Shown: positions 7,818 through 21,125 of the stretch, in pieces | How positions within the stretch are numbered: the stretch's first letter is position 1 | How the letters are laid out: each line of letters begins with the position of its first letter | Assembly: GCA_023400405.1 (NCBI GenBank) | Contig: JAEXFD010000024.1 | Coordinates: forward strand, 1 to 53,496 | Source of the DNA: Pseudomonadota bacterium | GTDB lineage: Bacteria; Pseudomonadota; Alphaproteobacteria; Sphingomonadales; Sphingomonadaceae | Reading direction: 5' to 3' | DNA: 53,496 bases | Translations under genes and position numbers: made by a program | Notes under the pieces: generated by a model | Seen by the model: only the letters and a program-made list of their open reading frames with translations | Databases searched by the model: none | What the model was told of the DNA's origin: nothing

Positions 7818-10800
7818 TGACAGAGGAAGTGCCCGAGGCGGTGCCGGCCGACGAAGCCAAGGTCGTGGTGGTTCGCCCGCCGCTTTGGCAGCGGATCGTC
7901 AAATGGACAGCGATCGCGCTTGCCGGCCTGTCGCTGCTGGTGACTGCGCTGTTCTTCGGCGTGAACACCCAGCCGGGCCGCCGCTTCGTTGCCGACCAGA
8001 TCGGCCGGCTCGCCCTGTCTTCTGGCCTGGGCTTCCGGATCGGGCGGATCGACGGCTCGCTCTATGGCGCGATGGTGCTGCGCGACGTCGAGGTGCGCGA
8101 CACCCAGGGGGTGTTCGCTACGTCGCGCGAGATCCGCGTCGATTGGCGGCCATTCTCCTATCTGCGCAACCGCATCGACATCCGCAGCCTGACCAGCCCC
8201 GAGATCAAGCTCGCGCGGCTGCCGGCGCTCAAGCCTTCGGGCGATCCCAATGCGCCACTGCTGCCCGACATCAACCTCGATATCGGCCGGCTCGACATCG
8301 CCCGGATCGACATCGCGCCGGCGGTCGACGGGCAGCGCCATATCGGCCGCCTGGCCGGCAGCGCGCACCTCTCGGACGGGCGCGCCCAGCTGGTGCTCGA
8401 CGGAGGCACGATCGCCGCGCCCGGTGTCGCCGGCGGCGACCGGCTGGCGCTGCGGCTCGACGCGACGCCCGAGCAGAACAAGCTCGACATCGACCTGAAG
8501 CTGGATGCGCCCAAGGGCGGGCTCGTCACCGGACTGGCCAAGCTCGACGCCCCGCTGGCGGTGGCCGTGGCCGGGGAGGGCAGCTGGCAATCCTGGCAGG
8601 GGCGCGCGCGGGGGTTGCTCGGCGGCGCCGAACTGGCCAACCTGACGATCACCGCGAACAATGGCCGCTTCCAGCTGCGCGGGCCATTGCATCCCGGGCT
8701 CTACCTCAAGGGGCCGGTCGAGCGGCTGACCGCGCCGCAGCTCGATTTCGACCTCGACGCCAAATGGGCCGATCGTGCGGCGGACGGCGTGCTCAAGCTG
8801 CGATCGGACGCCCTGTCGGTCGAGGCCAAGGGGCTGGTCGATCTCGGCCATAACCGCTTCGGCAATCTCAAGGTCGATGCGCTGCTGCTCAAGCCCGGCT
8901 CGATCGCGCCGAACCTGGTCGGCCGGTCGGTACGCGCGTCGCTTGCGCTCGACGGGGCGTTCGATCGCCCGGTGATCGATTACAAGCTGTCGGCCGGCGC
9001 GCTCGGCTTCGGCGAGACCGTGGCCGAGCAGCTCTATGCCGAGGGCCGCGCAAGGATCGACGCCGATCGCATCCTGGTGCCGGTGCGCGCCAAGGCGGCG
9101 CGGGTGTCCGGGCTCAACGCCGCGGCGGGCGGGCTGGTCACCAATCTCACGGTGAATGGCGACCTGGCGATTTCGGGTCAGCAGATCCTCTCGGACAATC
9201 TCAAGCTCCATTCGGATCGGATCGACGCGACCGCGATCGTCGCGGCCGATATCGCGCGCGGGCGCTACACCGGCGCGCTGAAGGGGCGCGTCAACGATTA
9301 CCAGATCGATGGTGTCGGCATCGTCGATCTCAAGACCGATGCGGAGCTGTTCGCCGCGCCCGGCGGCGGCTGGGGCATTCGCGGCCATATCGCCGGCCAG
9401 TCGCGCAAGATATTCAGCGACGGGGCGCGCCAATTCCTGGGCGGCAACGCCGTGGCCTCGGCGCGGCTGGTGCTTGACCCCAGGGGCGTGATCAGCATCA
9501 GCGACGTCCGGATGAAGGCGCCCGAGTTCCGCGTGCTGCGCGGCTCCGGCCGCTATGATCCGGCGGGCCCGATCCTGATCAACGCCGATGCCGACTCGAC
9601 CAAATACGGGCCGCTCACCGCGCGAGTGACCGGCACGCTCAATGCGCCCGTGGTGCTGCTCAAGGCGGCCAAGCCGGGCCTCGGCATTGGCCTGGTCGAT
9701 CTCGAAGCGACGGTGCGCGGCAAGGGGAATGCCTGGGCGGTGCTCGCCAAGGGCGGCACCGATTACGGGCCTTTCAGCGCCGATGTGCTGGTGCATACCG
9801 GCAACCGGCTGGCGGTGGACATCCAGTCGGGTCGCTTCGCCGGCATGGACATCACCGGCCGGGTCGAACAGACCGCGGCGGGGCCGTTCGCCGGCGAAGT
9901 GGCGTTCAACGGATCGGGCGTGGTCGGGCGCGCGGCGCTGTCCGCCCAGGGCAAGTATCAGCGCGCCGACGTCAATGCGACGGCGGCCAATGCCAATATC
10001 CCGGGTGCGGCCGGCTTGACGATCGGCCGGGCGCTGATCGCCGGCAGCGTCGTGCTCGCCGAAACGCCGGAGATCACCGGCGACGTGCAGATCGCCAATC
10101 TGCGCCAGGGCAATTTCGTGCTGAAGGCGGCGCGGGCGAAGGTGGCCTATACCGGCGGCAACGGCACCGCCCAGGTCTTCGCCACCGGATCGACCGGCGT
10201 GCCCTTCCAGATCGCCGCCAATGCCCGGCTTGCCCCGAACCTGTGGACCGTCGCGCTGCAGGGGCAGGGAAGCGGGATCAACTTCCACAGCGTCCAGCCT
10301 GCGCGGGTCGAGCTTCGCGACGGCACCTATCACCTGCTGCCCACGCAGATCGAATTCGATCGTGGAACGATCCGGCTGGCCGGGAGCTACGGCCATGGCA
10401 TCGTCCTCCAAGCGCGGCTCGACCAGCTCGACCTCGCCGTGGTCAACGCTTTCGTGCCCGATCTCGGCGTCGGCGGCAGCGCCAGCGGCAGCCTCGACTT
10501 CGCCCAGCCCAATCCCGCCGCCTTCCCGAGTGCCGACGCGCGGCTGGAGATTCGCGACTTCACCCGGGCGAGCCTCTCCACCGTTTCGACCCCCGTCAAT
10601 GTCAGCTTCGTCGGCAAGCTGCTGCCCGACGGCGGCGATGCGCGCGCGCTGATCCGGCGCGGCACGACGACGATCGGCCGCGTCGTCGCGACGCTGCGCC
10701 CGCTGGGGCCGGAGGCGGGGCCCTGGACGCAGCGGATGCTCGCGGCGCCCCTTGCCGGCGGCATCCGCTACAATGGTCCAGCGGCGGTGCCCTTCTCGCT

Positions 10801-12043
10801 GGCGGGACTCTCCAACCAGCAGCTCGACGGGCCGATCGGGATCGCCGCCGACTTCTCGGGCCGCGTCTCCAAGCCGCAGCTGACCGGCGTGGTGCGGGCG
10901 ACCAACCTCACCTATGACAACGAGACGTTCGGCACGCGCCTCTCGAACCTCAAGATCGACGGGCAATTCTCGAACGACGAATTCATCCTCAATTCGATGA
11001 GCGCCAAGGCGGGCGACGGCACGGTGAACGCGCAGGGCCGGGTGAGCCTGTCCTCGGCCAATGGCTATCCGATCAGCCTCACGGCCGATCTCAACAACGC
11101 GCGCCTGGCGCGCAGCGACGCGCTGGGCGCGACCGCGACGGGCAAGATTACGATCACCAAGAATCCGGACGTATCGCGGATCGAAGGCCGGCTGCGCATC
11201 CCCGAGGCCCAATATGAGATCATCCGGCAGGGGGCCGCGGAAATTCCCGAACTCACCGGGGTTCGCCGAAAGAGCCAGCTCGCCCAGGATGCCCAGGCAC
11301 AGCAGCAGGTGATCCGTCGCAGCTTTGGCGACTTCGACCTCAACCTGCGCCTCGACGCGGACAACCAACTCTTCGTCAGCGGCATGGGGCTCGAGTCCGA
11401 ATGGGCCGCGCACCTGACGGTCGGCGGCACCACGTTGTCGCCGCAGGTGCGCGGGCAGATGGAGATCGTGCGCGGCACCTACAGCTTCGCGAGCCGGCGT
11501 TTCGACATCAGTCGCGGCACGATTCGCTTCCAGGGATCGACGCTGTCCAACCCCTCGATCGACATTTCAGCGAGCACGACCGCGGAAGGGATCGAGGCGA
11601 TCCTGACCATCTCCGGCACCGCCCAGCGCCCGCAGATCGCGTTCAGCTCGAGCCCGGCACTGCCGCAGGAGGAAGTGCTGTCGCGGCTGTTCTTCGGCAC
11701 CAACGTCACCAATCTCTCGGCGACCGAGGCGATCCAGCTGGCCGCGGCGCTCAATTCGCTGAGCGGGTCGGGCGGCGGGCTCAATCCGCTCGGCAAGCTC
11801 AAGTCCGCGACGGGTATCGATCGCCTGCGCATCCTCGGCGCGGACGATACCACCGGCCGCGGCACCTCGCTCGCGGCAGGCAAATACCTGACCAACAACA
11901 TCTATATCGAGATCATCACCGACGCCCGGGGCTTCACCGCGACCCAGCTCGAAATCTCGTTGACCCGCGCGCTCAGCCTGCTTTCCCAAACCGGGTCGTT
12001 CGGGGGATCGAGCGCCAGCCTGCGCTATTCGAAGGATTATTGA
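7817..12043 (+). CDS. tamB: TamB-like translocation and assembly module protein
   Basis: A 1408-residue AsmA/TamB-family protein thought to bridge the envelope and carry lipid or assist outer-membrane protein insertion with TamA. It has one N-terminal membrane anchor (IALAGLSLLVTALFFGV, about residues 34-50), a very long beta-rich middle of repeated amphipathic strands, and the C-terminal conserved TamB domain with LDADNQLFVSGMGLESEW, RGTYSFASRRFDISRGTIRF and LPQEEVLSRLFFGTN. The ATG overlaps the tamA stop (TGATG), so the pair is coupled. Confidence 0.93.
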   Translation: MTEEVPEAVPADEAKVVVVRPPLWQRIVKWTAIALAGLSLLVTALFFGVNTQPGRRFVADQIGRLALSSGLGFRIGRIDGSLYGAMVLRDVEVRDTQGVFATSREIRVDWRPFSYLRNRIDIRSLTSPEIKLARLPALKPSGDPNAPLLPDINLDIGRLDIARIDIAPAVDGQRHIGRLAGSAHLSDGRAQLVLDGGTIAAPGVAGGDRLALRLDATPEQNKLDIDLKLDAPKGGLVTGLAKLDAPLAVAVAGEGSWQSWQGRARGLLGGAELANLTITANNGRFQLRGPLHPGLYLKGPVERLTAPQLDFDLDAKWADRAADGVLKLRSDALSVEAKGLVDLGHNRFGNLKVDALLLKPGSIAPNLVGRSVRASLALDGAFDRPVIDYKLSAGALGFGETVAEQLYAEGRARIDADRILVPVRAKAARVSGLNAAAGGLVTNLTVNGDLAISGQQILSDNLKLHSDRIDATAIVAADIARGRYTGALKGRVNDYQIDGVGIVDLKTDAELFAAPGGGWGIRGHIAGQSRKIFSDGARQFLGGNAVASARLVLDPRGVISISDVRMKAPEFRVLRGSGRYDPAGPILINADADSTKYGPLTARVTGTLNAPVVLLKAAKPGLGIGLVDLEATVRGKGNAWAVLAKGGTDYGPFSADVLVHTGNRLAVDIQSGRFAGMDITGRVEQTAAGPFAGEVAFNGSGVVGRAALSAQGKYQRADVNATAANANIPGAAGLTIGRALIAGSVVLAETPEITGDVQIANLRQGNFVLKAARAKVAYTGGNGTAQVFATGSTGVPFQIAANARLAPNLWTVALQGQGSGINFHSVQPARVELRDGTYHLLPTQIEFDRGTIRLAGSYGHGIVLQARLDQLDLAVVNAFVPDLGVGGSASGSLDFAQPNPAAFPSADARLEIRDFTRASLSTVSTPVNVSFVGKLLPDGGDARALIRRGTTTIGRVVATLRPLGPEAGPWTQRMLAAPLAGGIRYNGPAAVPFSLAGLSNQQLDGPIGIAADFSGRVSKPQLTGVVRATNLTYDNETFGTRLSNLKIDGQFSNDEFILNSMSAKAGDGTVNAQGRVSLSSANGYPISLTADLNNARLARSDALGATATGKITITKNPDVSRIEGRLRIPEAQYEIIRQGAAEIPELTGVRRKSQLAQDAQAQQQVIRRSFGDFDLNLRLDADNQLFVSGMGLESEWAAHLTVGGTTLSPQVRGQMEIVRGTYSFASRRFDISRGTIRFQGSTLSNPSIDISASTTAEGIEAILTISGTAQRPQIAFSSSPALPQEEVLSRLFFGTNVTNLSATEAIQLAAALNSLSGSGGGLNPLGKLKSATGIDRLRILGADDTTGRGTSLAAGKYLTNNIYIEIITDARGFTATQLEISLTRALSLLSQTGSFGGSSASLRYSKDY

Positions 12044-12095
12044 GCCCCGTGCGATCCCTGCTTACAAGGGTGTAAACACGCGCGGGGAGAGGCGC

Positions 12096-13604
12096 ATGAT
12101 CGAGCATTTCGACGTGGTGATCGTGGGCGGCGGGCTTTCGGGCATCGGCGCCGCTTGGCACCTACAAGCGAACAGCCCCGACCGGAGCTATGTGGTCCTG
12201 GAGGGGCGCGATCGGCTCGGCGGCACCTGGGACCTGTTTCGCTATCCCGGCATCCGTTCCGATTCGGACATGTTCACGCTGGGCTTCTCGTTCAAGCCCT
12301 GGACGGCGAGCAAGGCGATCGCCGACGGTCCCTCGATCCTGGCCTATCTCGACGAGACGGCGGCGGAGAATGGCATCGACCGGCACATCCGCTACCGCAC
12401 CCGGGTGACCGGCGCCGAATGGTCCACCGCCGACGCGCTGTGGGCCGTAACGGCGGAGCGCGACGGGGCACCGATGCGCTTCACCTGCAGCTTCCTGTTC
12501 CTGTGCACCGGCTATTACGACTATGCCCGCGGGCATGCGCCTGAGTTCGCGGGGGCGGCGGATTTCGCCGGACGGATCGTGCATCCGCAATTCTGGACGC
12601 CCGACATCGACTATGCTGGCAAGCGCGTCGTCGTGATCGGCAGCGGCGCGACCGCGGTGACGCTGGTGCCGGAGCTCGCCAAGCAGGCCGCGCACGTCAC
12701 CATGCTCCAGCGCTCGCCGACCTATATCGTCTCGAGGCCCGCAGAGGACGGGATCGCGAACTGGCTGCGGCGCTGGCTGCCGGCCAAGGCCGCCTATGGC
12801 GTGACGCGGTGGAAGAACGTGCTGCTCCAGCAATTCTTCTACACGCTCGCGCGGCGGCGGCCGGAAAAGGCCAAGGCGCAGATCGTCGAGATGGTGCGCG
12901 GCGAGCTCGGACCCGATTATGACGTCGCGACGCATTTCACGCCGAACTACAATCCCTGGGACCAGCGGCTTTGCCTGGTCCCCGACGCGGACCTGTTCGG
13001 CGCGATCCGCAGCGGCAAGGCGGAAGTCGTCACCGACACGATCGAGCGCTTCGTGCCCGGCGGGATCCGGCTTGCCTCGGGGCGGACGCTCGAGGCCGAT
13101 CTGGTGGTGACCGCGACGGGCCTTAAGATCCAGCTGTTCGGCGGCATGGCGATCCGCGTCGATGGCAAGCCGTTCGATTCGGCGGCGGCGATGACCTACA
13201 AGGGCATGATGTTCGCCGACGTGCCCAACCTGGCGATTTCGTTCGGCTATACCAATGCGAGCTGGACGCTGAAGAGCGACCTGACCGCGAGCTACGTGAC
13301 CCGGCTGCTCAATGCGATGCGCAAGCGCGGGATGCGGCAGGTGACCCCGCGCGTCGCACAACCGGTGGAGCCGGTGCCGTTCCTCGATTTCACCTCGGGC
13401 TATGTCCAGCGCGCCGCTTCGGTGCTGCCGCGCCAGGGGCATCGCAAGCCGTGGCGGCTGCACCAGAATTACCTGCGCGACGTGATGGCATTGCGGCATG
13501 GCGGGATCGACGAGGAGATGGAGTTCTCCAATCCCGTGCCGAGAAGCGATCGGAAAGAGCGTCGCGCCTCGATAGATCCCGTCGCCGACGGCCAGATCGC
13601 CTAA
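12096..13604 (+). CDS. Flavin-dependent monooxygenase, Baeyer-Villiger/FMO type
   Basis: A 502-residue class B flavoprotein monooxygenase, expected to use FAD and NADPH to oxygenate a ketone or soft nucleophile. The FAD Rossmann motif is VIVGGGLSGIGAAWHL at the N-terminus; the second nucleotide motif is VVIGSGATAVTLVPELA. Between them is FAGRIVHPQFW, which fits the type I Baeyer-Villiger fingerprint FxGxxxHxxxW but continues with Thr instead of Pro/Asp. RLGGTWDLFRYPGIRSDSDM is typical of the group. ATG at 12096 follows GGGGAGAGGCGC. It looks monocistronic; the substrate is unknown. Confidence 0.88.
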   Translation: MIEHFDVVIVGGGLSGIGAAWHLQANSPDRSYVVLEGRDRLGGTWDLFRYPGIRSDSDMFTLGFSFKPWTASKAIADGPSILAYLDETAAENGIDRHIRYRTRVTGAEWSTADALWAVTAERDGAPMRFTCSFLFLCTGYYDYARGHAPEFAGAADFAGRIVHPQFWTPDIDYAGKRVVVIGSGATAVTLVPELAKQAAHVTMLQRSPTYIVSRPAEDGIANWLRRWLPAKAAYGVTRWKNVLLQQFFYTLARRRPEKAKAQIVEMVRGELGPDYDVATHFTPNYNPWDQRLCLVPDADLFGAIRSGKAEVVTDTIERFVPGGIRLASGRTLEADLVVTATGLKIQLFGGMAIRVDGKPFDSAAAMTYKGMMFADVPNLAISFGYTNASWTLKSDLTASYVTRLLNAMRKRGMRQVTPRVAQPVEPVPFLDFTSGYVQRAASVLPRQGHRKPWRLHQNYLRDVMALRHGGIDEEMEFSNPVPRSDRKERRASIDPVADGQIA

Positions 13605-13617
13605 GCGCCGGCCCCTT

Positions 13618-15285
13618 TCAGGCGACCACTCGGCTAGCGATTAACTCGCTGACCTTCCTCGCCAGCGCATCCAGCGAGAACGGCTTCGTAATCATCGACA
13701 TGCCGTCGCCAAGGAAGGTCGATCGCAGCGTCGCGTGCTCGGCATAGCCGGTGATGAACAGGATCGGCAGATCGGGCCGGTGCCCGCGGGCGACGTCCGC
13801 CAGTTCACGGCCGCTCATCCCCGGCATGCCGACGTCCGAAATCATCAGGTCGATCCGGGCGTCGGAGGCGAGCAACGGGACCGCCTCGATCGGATCGGCC
13901 ACTTCGACGCCCTCATAGTGCAGCTCCTCGAGCACTTCGCGCACGAGCATGCGCACGGCCGCGTCGTCCTCGACGACGAGCACCCGCTCGCCGGCGCCGC
14001 GGGGAGATGCACTCGCCGCAGCCTCGGTCGTGGCGGGAACCGCTTCGGTCGCCGGGAGATAGAGCTTCACCGACGTGCCGAGCCCGGCCTGGCTGTGGAT
14101 ACGCACCGCGCCGCCACTTTGCTGGGCAAAACCATAGACCATCGAGAGACCGAGCCCCGTGCCTTGGCCCAGCGGCTTGGTCGTGAAGAACGGGTCGAAC
14201 ACCTTGTCGATCAATTCCGCCGGAATGCCGGTGCCGGTGTCCGACACCGACAGGACGACGAACCTGCCTTCCGGCAGGCCGGGGCGCGTTGCGGCATGCG
14301 TCGCATCCAGATCGACGAGCGCCGTCTCGATGATCAGCTTGCCGCCGTCGGGCATCGCGTCGCGGGCGTTGAGCGCCAGGTTGAGGACGGCGTTTTCGAG
14401 CTGGTTGGCGTCGGCCAGCGCAGCGGGAAGATCGGCGCCGGGGACCAGCTCCAACGCGACGCATTCGGGCAGCGCATGTTCGATCAGCTGCGCGACCGAC
14501 TGGAGCAGCGCGTTGAGGTCGAGCGGCCGGGAGTCGAGCGATTGCCGGCGCGAGAAGGCGAGGAGCCGCTGGGTCAGCGCCGCCGCGCGTTCGGCCGATG
14601 TCGTGGCCGCATCCATATAGCGCTCGAGATCGTCCAGCCGGTTCGCGGCAATCCGTCGCCGCATCAGGTCGAGCGAGCCGATGATCCCGGTCAGCATGTT
14701 GTTGAAGTCGTGCGCGATCCCGCCCGTCAGCTGCCCGACCGCTTCCATCTTCTGGCTCTGGCGGAGCGACGCTTCGGCGCGCTGGCGCTCCTCGGTCTCG
14801 GCCTTCAGGCGCGCCAGCGCTTCCTCCAGTGCAGCCGTACGCTCGCGCACCTGCGTTTCCAGCCGGTCCGCCGCGCCGGCCAGCGCGCGGCGCTGCTGGT
14901 AGAGGTCGAAGAACACGCTGGCCTTGCCGCGCAGCACGTCGGGCTCGATCGGCTTGTGAATGAAATCGACGGCGCCCGCCTCATAGCCCCGAAAGCGGCG
15001 CTGGGTGTCGGCGTTGCCGGCGGTCAGGAAGATGATCGGCACATGCCGGGTGCGTTCGTTGCCGCGCATGAATTCGGCGAGCTCGAACCCGTCCATGCCC
15101 GGCATCTGGACGTCGAGCAGCGCCAAGGCGACTTCGTTGGTCAGGAGGAGTTCCAGCGCCTCCTCGCCGGAGCGCGCGCGCAGGAACGCCAGCCCCTCGC
15201 GCCGCAACAGCGCCTCCAGCGCGACCAGGTTTTCCGCCAGATCGTCGACGATCAGGAAATGGATGGGGTCCGACGGGCTGTTCAT
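13618..15285 (-). CDS. Receiver-histidine kinase-receiver hybrid signalling protein
   Basis: A soluble 555-residue protein with an N-terminal receiver (phosphoacceptor Asp58 in LLDVQMPG, Lys111 in FIHKP), a coiled coil (about 128-180), a HisKA domain with His192 in GGIAHDFNNM, an HATPase_c domain (about 300-410) and a second receiver (about 425-555, SDVGMPGMSG). Having no sensor domain or membrane segment, it probably receives signals from partners, most likely the hybrid kinase at the head of this operon. Its ATG overlaps the CheB stop by four bases (ATGA), with GGAGAGAC as ribosome site. It is the last gene of the four-gene unit. Confidence 0.9.
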   Translation of the reverse strand: MNSPSDPIHFLIVDDLAENLVALEALLRREGLAFLRARSGEEALELLLTNEVALALLDVQMPGMDGFELAEFMRGNERTRHVPIIFLTAGNADTQRRFRGYEAGAVDFIHKPIEPDVLRGKASVFFDLYQQRRALAGAADRLETQVRERTAALEEALARLKAETEERQRAEASLRQSQKMEAVGQLTGGIAHDFNNMLTGIIGSLDLMRRRIAANRLDDLERYMDAATTSAERAAALTQRLLAFSRRQSLDSRPLDLNALLQSVAQLIEHALPECVALELVPGADLPAALADANQLENAVLNLALNARDAMPDGGKLIIETALVDLDATHAATRPGLPEGRFVVLSVSDTGTGIPAELIDKVFDPFFTTKPLGQGTGLGLSMVYGFAQQSGGAVRIHSQAGLGTSVKLYLPATEAVPATTEAAASASPRGAGERVLVVEDDAAVRMLVREVLEELHYEGVEVADPIEAVPLLASDARIDLMISDVGMPGMSGRELADVARGHRPDLPILFITGYAEHATLRSTFLGDGMSMITKPFSLDALARKVSELIASRVVA

Positions 15286-15851
15286 GTCTCTCCAATACCC
15301 AGCAGATAGGCCGCAATTGCATCGAGCGACAAGGCTTTCGCCGACGGGCAGCGCGCGAGTGCGCCCATCGGCATCGTGGGAGCGAAGGCATTGGCCGGGT
15401 CTTCGACGAGGACGGTCCCGCCCGCGGCATGCACGGCGGCAGCGCCTCTGGCGCCATCCTCGTTGGCACCGGTCAAGACGACGGCGATCAGGCCGCTGCC
15501 GTAGAGATCCGCGGCGCTCTCGAACAGCACGTCGATGGACGGGCGCGAGAAATGAACGGGCTCCTCGACCGAGAGGGCGATGCTGCCATCGGCCTCCACC
15601 AGCATGTGATAGCCGGACGGCGCGAAATAGGCCGTCCCGGCCACGATCGGTTCCTTGTCCTCGGGCTCGCGGACCTGCACCTTGCACTTGGTCGCGAAGA
15701 GCCGGGTCAGGCCGGACGGATCGGCCGGGACGTGCACCACGACGAGCACCGGCACCGGATAATCGGCCGGCAGGCGGGGCAGGAGATGCGACAGCGCCTG
15801 CACCGCGCCCGCCGAGGCGCCGATCGCGATCGCCTGAACGGCGCCGCTCAC
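15282..15851 (-). CDS. CheB-type protein-glutamate methylesterase domain, no receiver
   Basis: A 189-residue stand-alone CheB esterase domain, which in chemotaxis removes methyl esters from (or deamidates) receptor glutamates and glutamines. Visible are the nucleophile motif GASAGAVQAL (Ser near residue 11), VVVHVP with the triad His, TAYFAPSGYHMLV, and VVLTGANEDGARG with the triad Asp. Canonical CheB has an N-terminal receiver; here it is missing. The start is GTG at 15851, overlapping the CheR stop as GTGA; a longer frame would run deep into cheR. With no methyl-accepting receptor nearby, the substrate is uncertain. Confidence 0.88.
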   Translation of the reverse strand: MSGAVQAIAIGASAGAVQALSHLLPRLPADYPVPVLVVVHVPADPSGLTRLFATKCKVQVREPEDKEPIVAGTAYFAPSGYHMLVEADGSIALSVEEPVHFSRPSIDVLFESAADLYGSGLIAVVLTGANEDGARGAAAVHAAGGTVLVEDPANAFAPTMPMGALARCPSAKALSLDAIAAYLLGIGET

Positions 15852-16680
15852 GCGTCTCGCCTCTGGTAGATCTTTTCTTCCCGCACGAATTCGCAAAACG
15901 CGTCGGCATGTTCTGAGAAGCGGAGCGTTTCCTTCGACCCGAGCCCGAGGAAACCGCGGCGACTGAGCGAATCGCGGAAGAGGCCGACGGCACGGTCCTG
16001 GAGCGGCCGATCGAAATAGATCATCACGTTGCGGCACGAGATCAGCTGGCATTCGGCGAATACCGCGTCGGTCACCAGGCTATGATCGGAGAAGACGACC
16101 TTGGAGCGCAGCTTCTTGTCGAACACGGCGCGGCCATAGGCGGTGGTGTAATAGTCCGCGAGCGACGACTTGCCGCCCGATCGCTGGTGGTTCTGGGTGA
16201 ACGCGGAAAGGCGGTCGAGCGAATAGATGCCGCTCTCGGCCGCGCGCAGCGCCGAAGGGTTGATATCGGTGGCGTAGAGCAGGGCGCGATCGAGCAGCCC
16301 TTCCTCGTGCAGCAGGATCGCGAAGGAATAGAGTTCCTCGCCATGGCTGCACCCGGCGATCCAGATCTTGAGCGACGGGTAGGTTCGCAGGTGCGGCACC
16401 ACCTTTTCGCGGATCGCGCGGAAATAGCCAGGGTCGCGAAACATGTCGCTGACCTGCACGGTGAGATAGTCGAGCAGCCGCGTCATTACCGCTTCGTCGT
16501 GCAGCAATGCGTCCTGCAGCTTGGACAGGCTGGCAAAGCCCAGCTGCTCGCGCGCCTGGCGCAGGCGTCGCTTGATCGACGCGCGCGCATAGTGGCGAAA
16601 ATCATAATGGTAGCGCCGGTAAAGCGCCTCCAGCAGCAAGTGGATTTCGATGTCCTCGACCGGCTCCGGGGCCGGCTGGG

Positions 16681-16696
<16 letters not shown>
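15848..16696 (-). CDS. CheR-type S-adenosylmethionine-dependent methyltransferase
   Basis: A 282-residue CheR-family protein glutamate methyltransferase. An N-terminal helical CheR_N domain (YRRYHYDFRHYARASIKRRL) is followed by the SAM-binding domain with TVQVSDMFRDPGYF, KIWIAGCSHGEELYSFAILL, LLYATDINPSAL and the signature ISCRNVMIYFD. In chemotaxis this methylates receptors; here the partner could be the kinase upstream. The first 16 bases overlap the end of the hybrid kinase, and the stop overlaps the CheB start, so expression is coupled with both. Confidence 0.92.
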
Positions 16697-20112
<3,416 letters not shown>

Positions 20113-20300
20113 CTTTCTCGCCTATCGTCTTGATGGATCAACGGGTTTCCCGCTTCCACGGCTAGGCGCCGCGCGCAAGTCAGAACCGTTCCGGCGCGAC
20201 ATCGATTCTGTGCGTCGCCCTTTCCGCGAACCGTGCGGCAGCCTCTCCACGGAACCAAAATGGGGCGTTCGACGGATGGGTCGGCTTCAGACCGCGCCGA

Positions 20301-20897
20301 TCAATGCCGGCCATCGGGCTGGCGGCCGAGATCGGCGACGCACATCAGGCGATAGGTCCGGTGCGGGCCGCAGGCGACGCCGGCATAGCGCATCTCGGCT
20401 GCGAACAGCGTCTTGCGGTGGCCACGGCCGGGAACGGCATCGTCGACGATCAGCTGGCGCACGACTTCGACGGCACTGGGCGGGCCATAGGTGATCACCT
20501 CGGCGACGTAGCGGCCGCCGCCGCGGCGCTCGACGCGGATCGGCGGCGTCGCGCCGTCGGCTGAAACGTGGCCGGTGGCGCCGACAGGTCCCTGGTCGCG
20601 GACATGGTCGTCGGCTGCGCGGGCGAGAAGCGGGGCCGCGGCGAGTGGCAGGAGCCGCGGCTGGCGTTCGAGAAACGCGATCGCCTCATCGACGGCGCCT
20701 GTGCCTTCCTGGGTGCGCAAGCCGTCCGGATTGTCGGGATAGCGTACGATCTTGCCGCGGAACCAGCGCCGATATTCGCGCAGCCGCGCGGCATAGTCGC
20801 GGGGATGAGCGCGGGCGAAATTGATCTCCGCAAGCACCGCGTCTTCCAGCGACGAGGGGGCAGCAAGCGTTAGCGCAAGCGGCAGAAATGCGAACAT
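20301..20897 (-). CDS. Secreted CAP/SCP-domain protein
   Basis: A 198-residue protein with a short N-terminal signal sequence (MFAFLPLALTLAAPSS) and a CAP (SCP/PR-1) domain. Family marks are INFARAHPRDYAARL, AADDHVRDQGPVGATGHVSA with the conserved His, and VVRQLIVDDAVPGRGHRKTL, followed by a C-terminal strand pair with Cys residues. Bacterial CAP proteins are extracytoplasmic; their activity is mostly unproven. It has GGTGGG before its ATG and stands alone, 188 bases before the hybrid kinase on the same strand. Confidence 0.85.
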   Translation of the reverse strand: MFAFLPLALTLAAPSSLEDAVLAEINFARAHPRDYAARLREYRRWFRGKIVRYPDNPDGLRTQEGTGAVDEAIAFLERQPRLLPLAAAPLLARAADDHVRDQGPVGATGHVSADGATPPIRVERRGGGRYVAEVITYGPPSAVEVVRQLIVDDAVPGRGHRKTLFAAEMRYAGVACGPHRTYRLMCVADLGRQPDGRH

Positions 20898-21020
20898 CCC
20901 ACCGGTTTAGCGGCCGAGGCGATGAACGCCAGCCGAACGAAAGATTAACGACACGTGCAACCTTGCTCGAAGGGCTTCGTTCTAGCTGTCAACAGCCAAT
21001 TTCAAGTTCTGGAAGCGAAA

Positions 21021-21098
21021 ATGCAAAAGGTTCTTCCCGTGGTTCTCGCGCTGATTCCGCTCGCCGCCATGATAGGTGCTTGCGTCGCATGTCCGTAA
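21021..21098 (+). CDS. Candidate 25-residue lipoprotein-like peptide
   Basis: A 25-codon frame preceded by GGAAG five bases before the ATG. The peptide starts MQKVLPVVLALIPLAAM and continues IGACVACP: a Lys near the start, a hydrophobic stretch and a lipobox-like I-G-A-C, as in entericidin-type minimal lipoproteins. A mature form would be only about five residues. A strong intrinsic terminator follows 28 bases after the stop, so the locus looks like an independent short transcript. It could instead be a leader or a non-coding RNA. Confidence 0.45.
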   Translation: MQKVLPVVLALIPLAAMIGACVACP

Positions 21099-21125
21099 CG
21101 GCGCGAGACACGCGCAAGTCATGAG

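Noticed and set aside
7790..11413. A 1207-codon minus-strand frame opposite tamB
   Set aside because: Antisense shadow of tamB caused by GC-rich third positions; no domain or ribosome site.
15286..16052. Longer CheB start with about 68 extra residues
   Set aside because: The extension lies inside cheR in another frame and is not receiver-like; the GTGA overlap gives a natural start.
20930..20990. General-stress (EcfG, GGAAC-N16-CGTT) promoter before the lipopeptide gene
   Set aside because: GAACG and CGTT words occur, but not in the required order and spacing.
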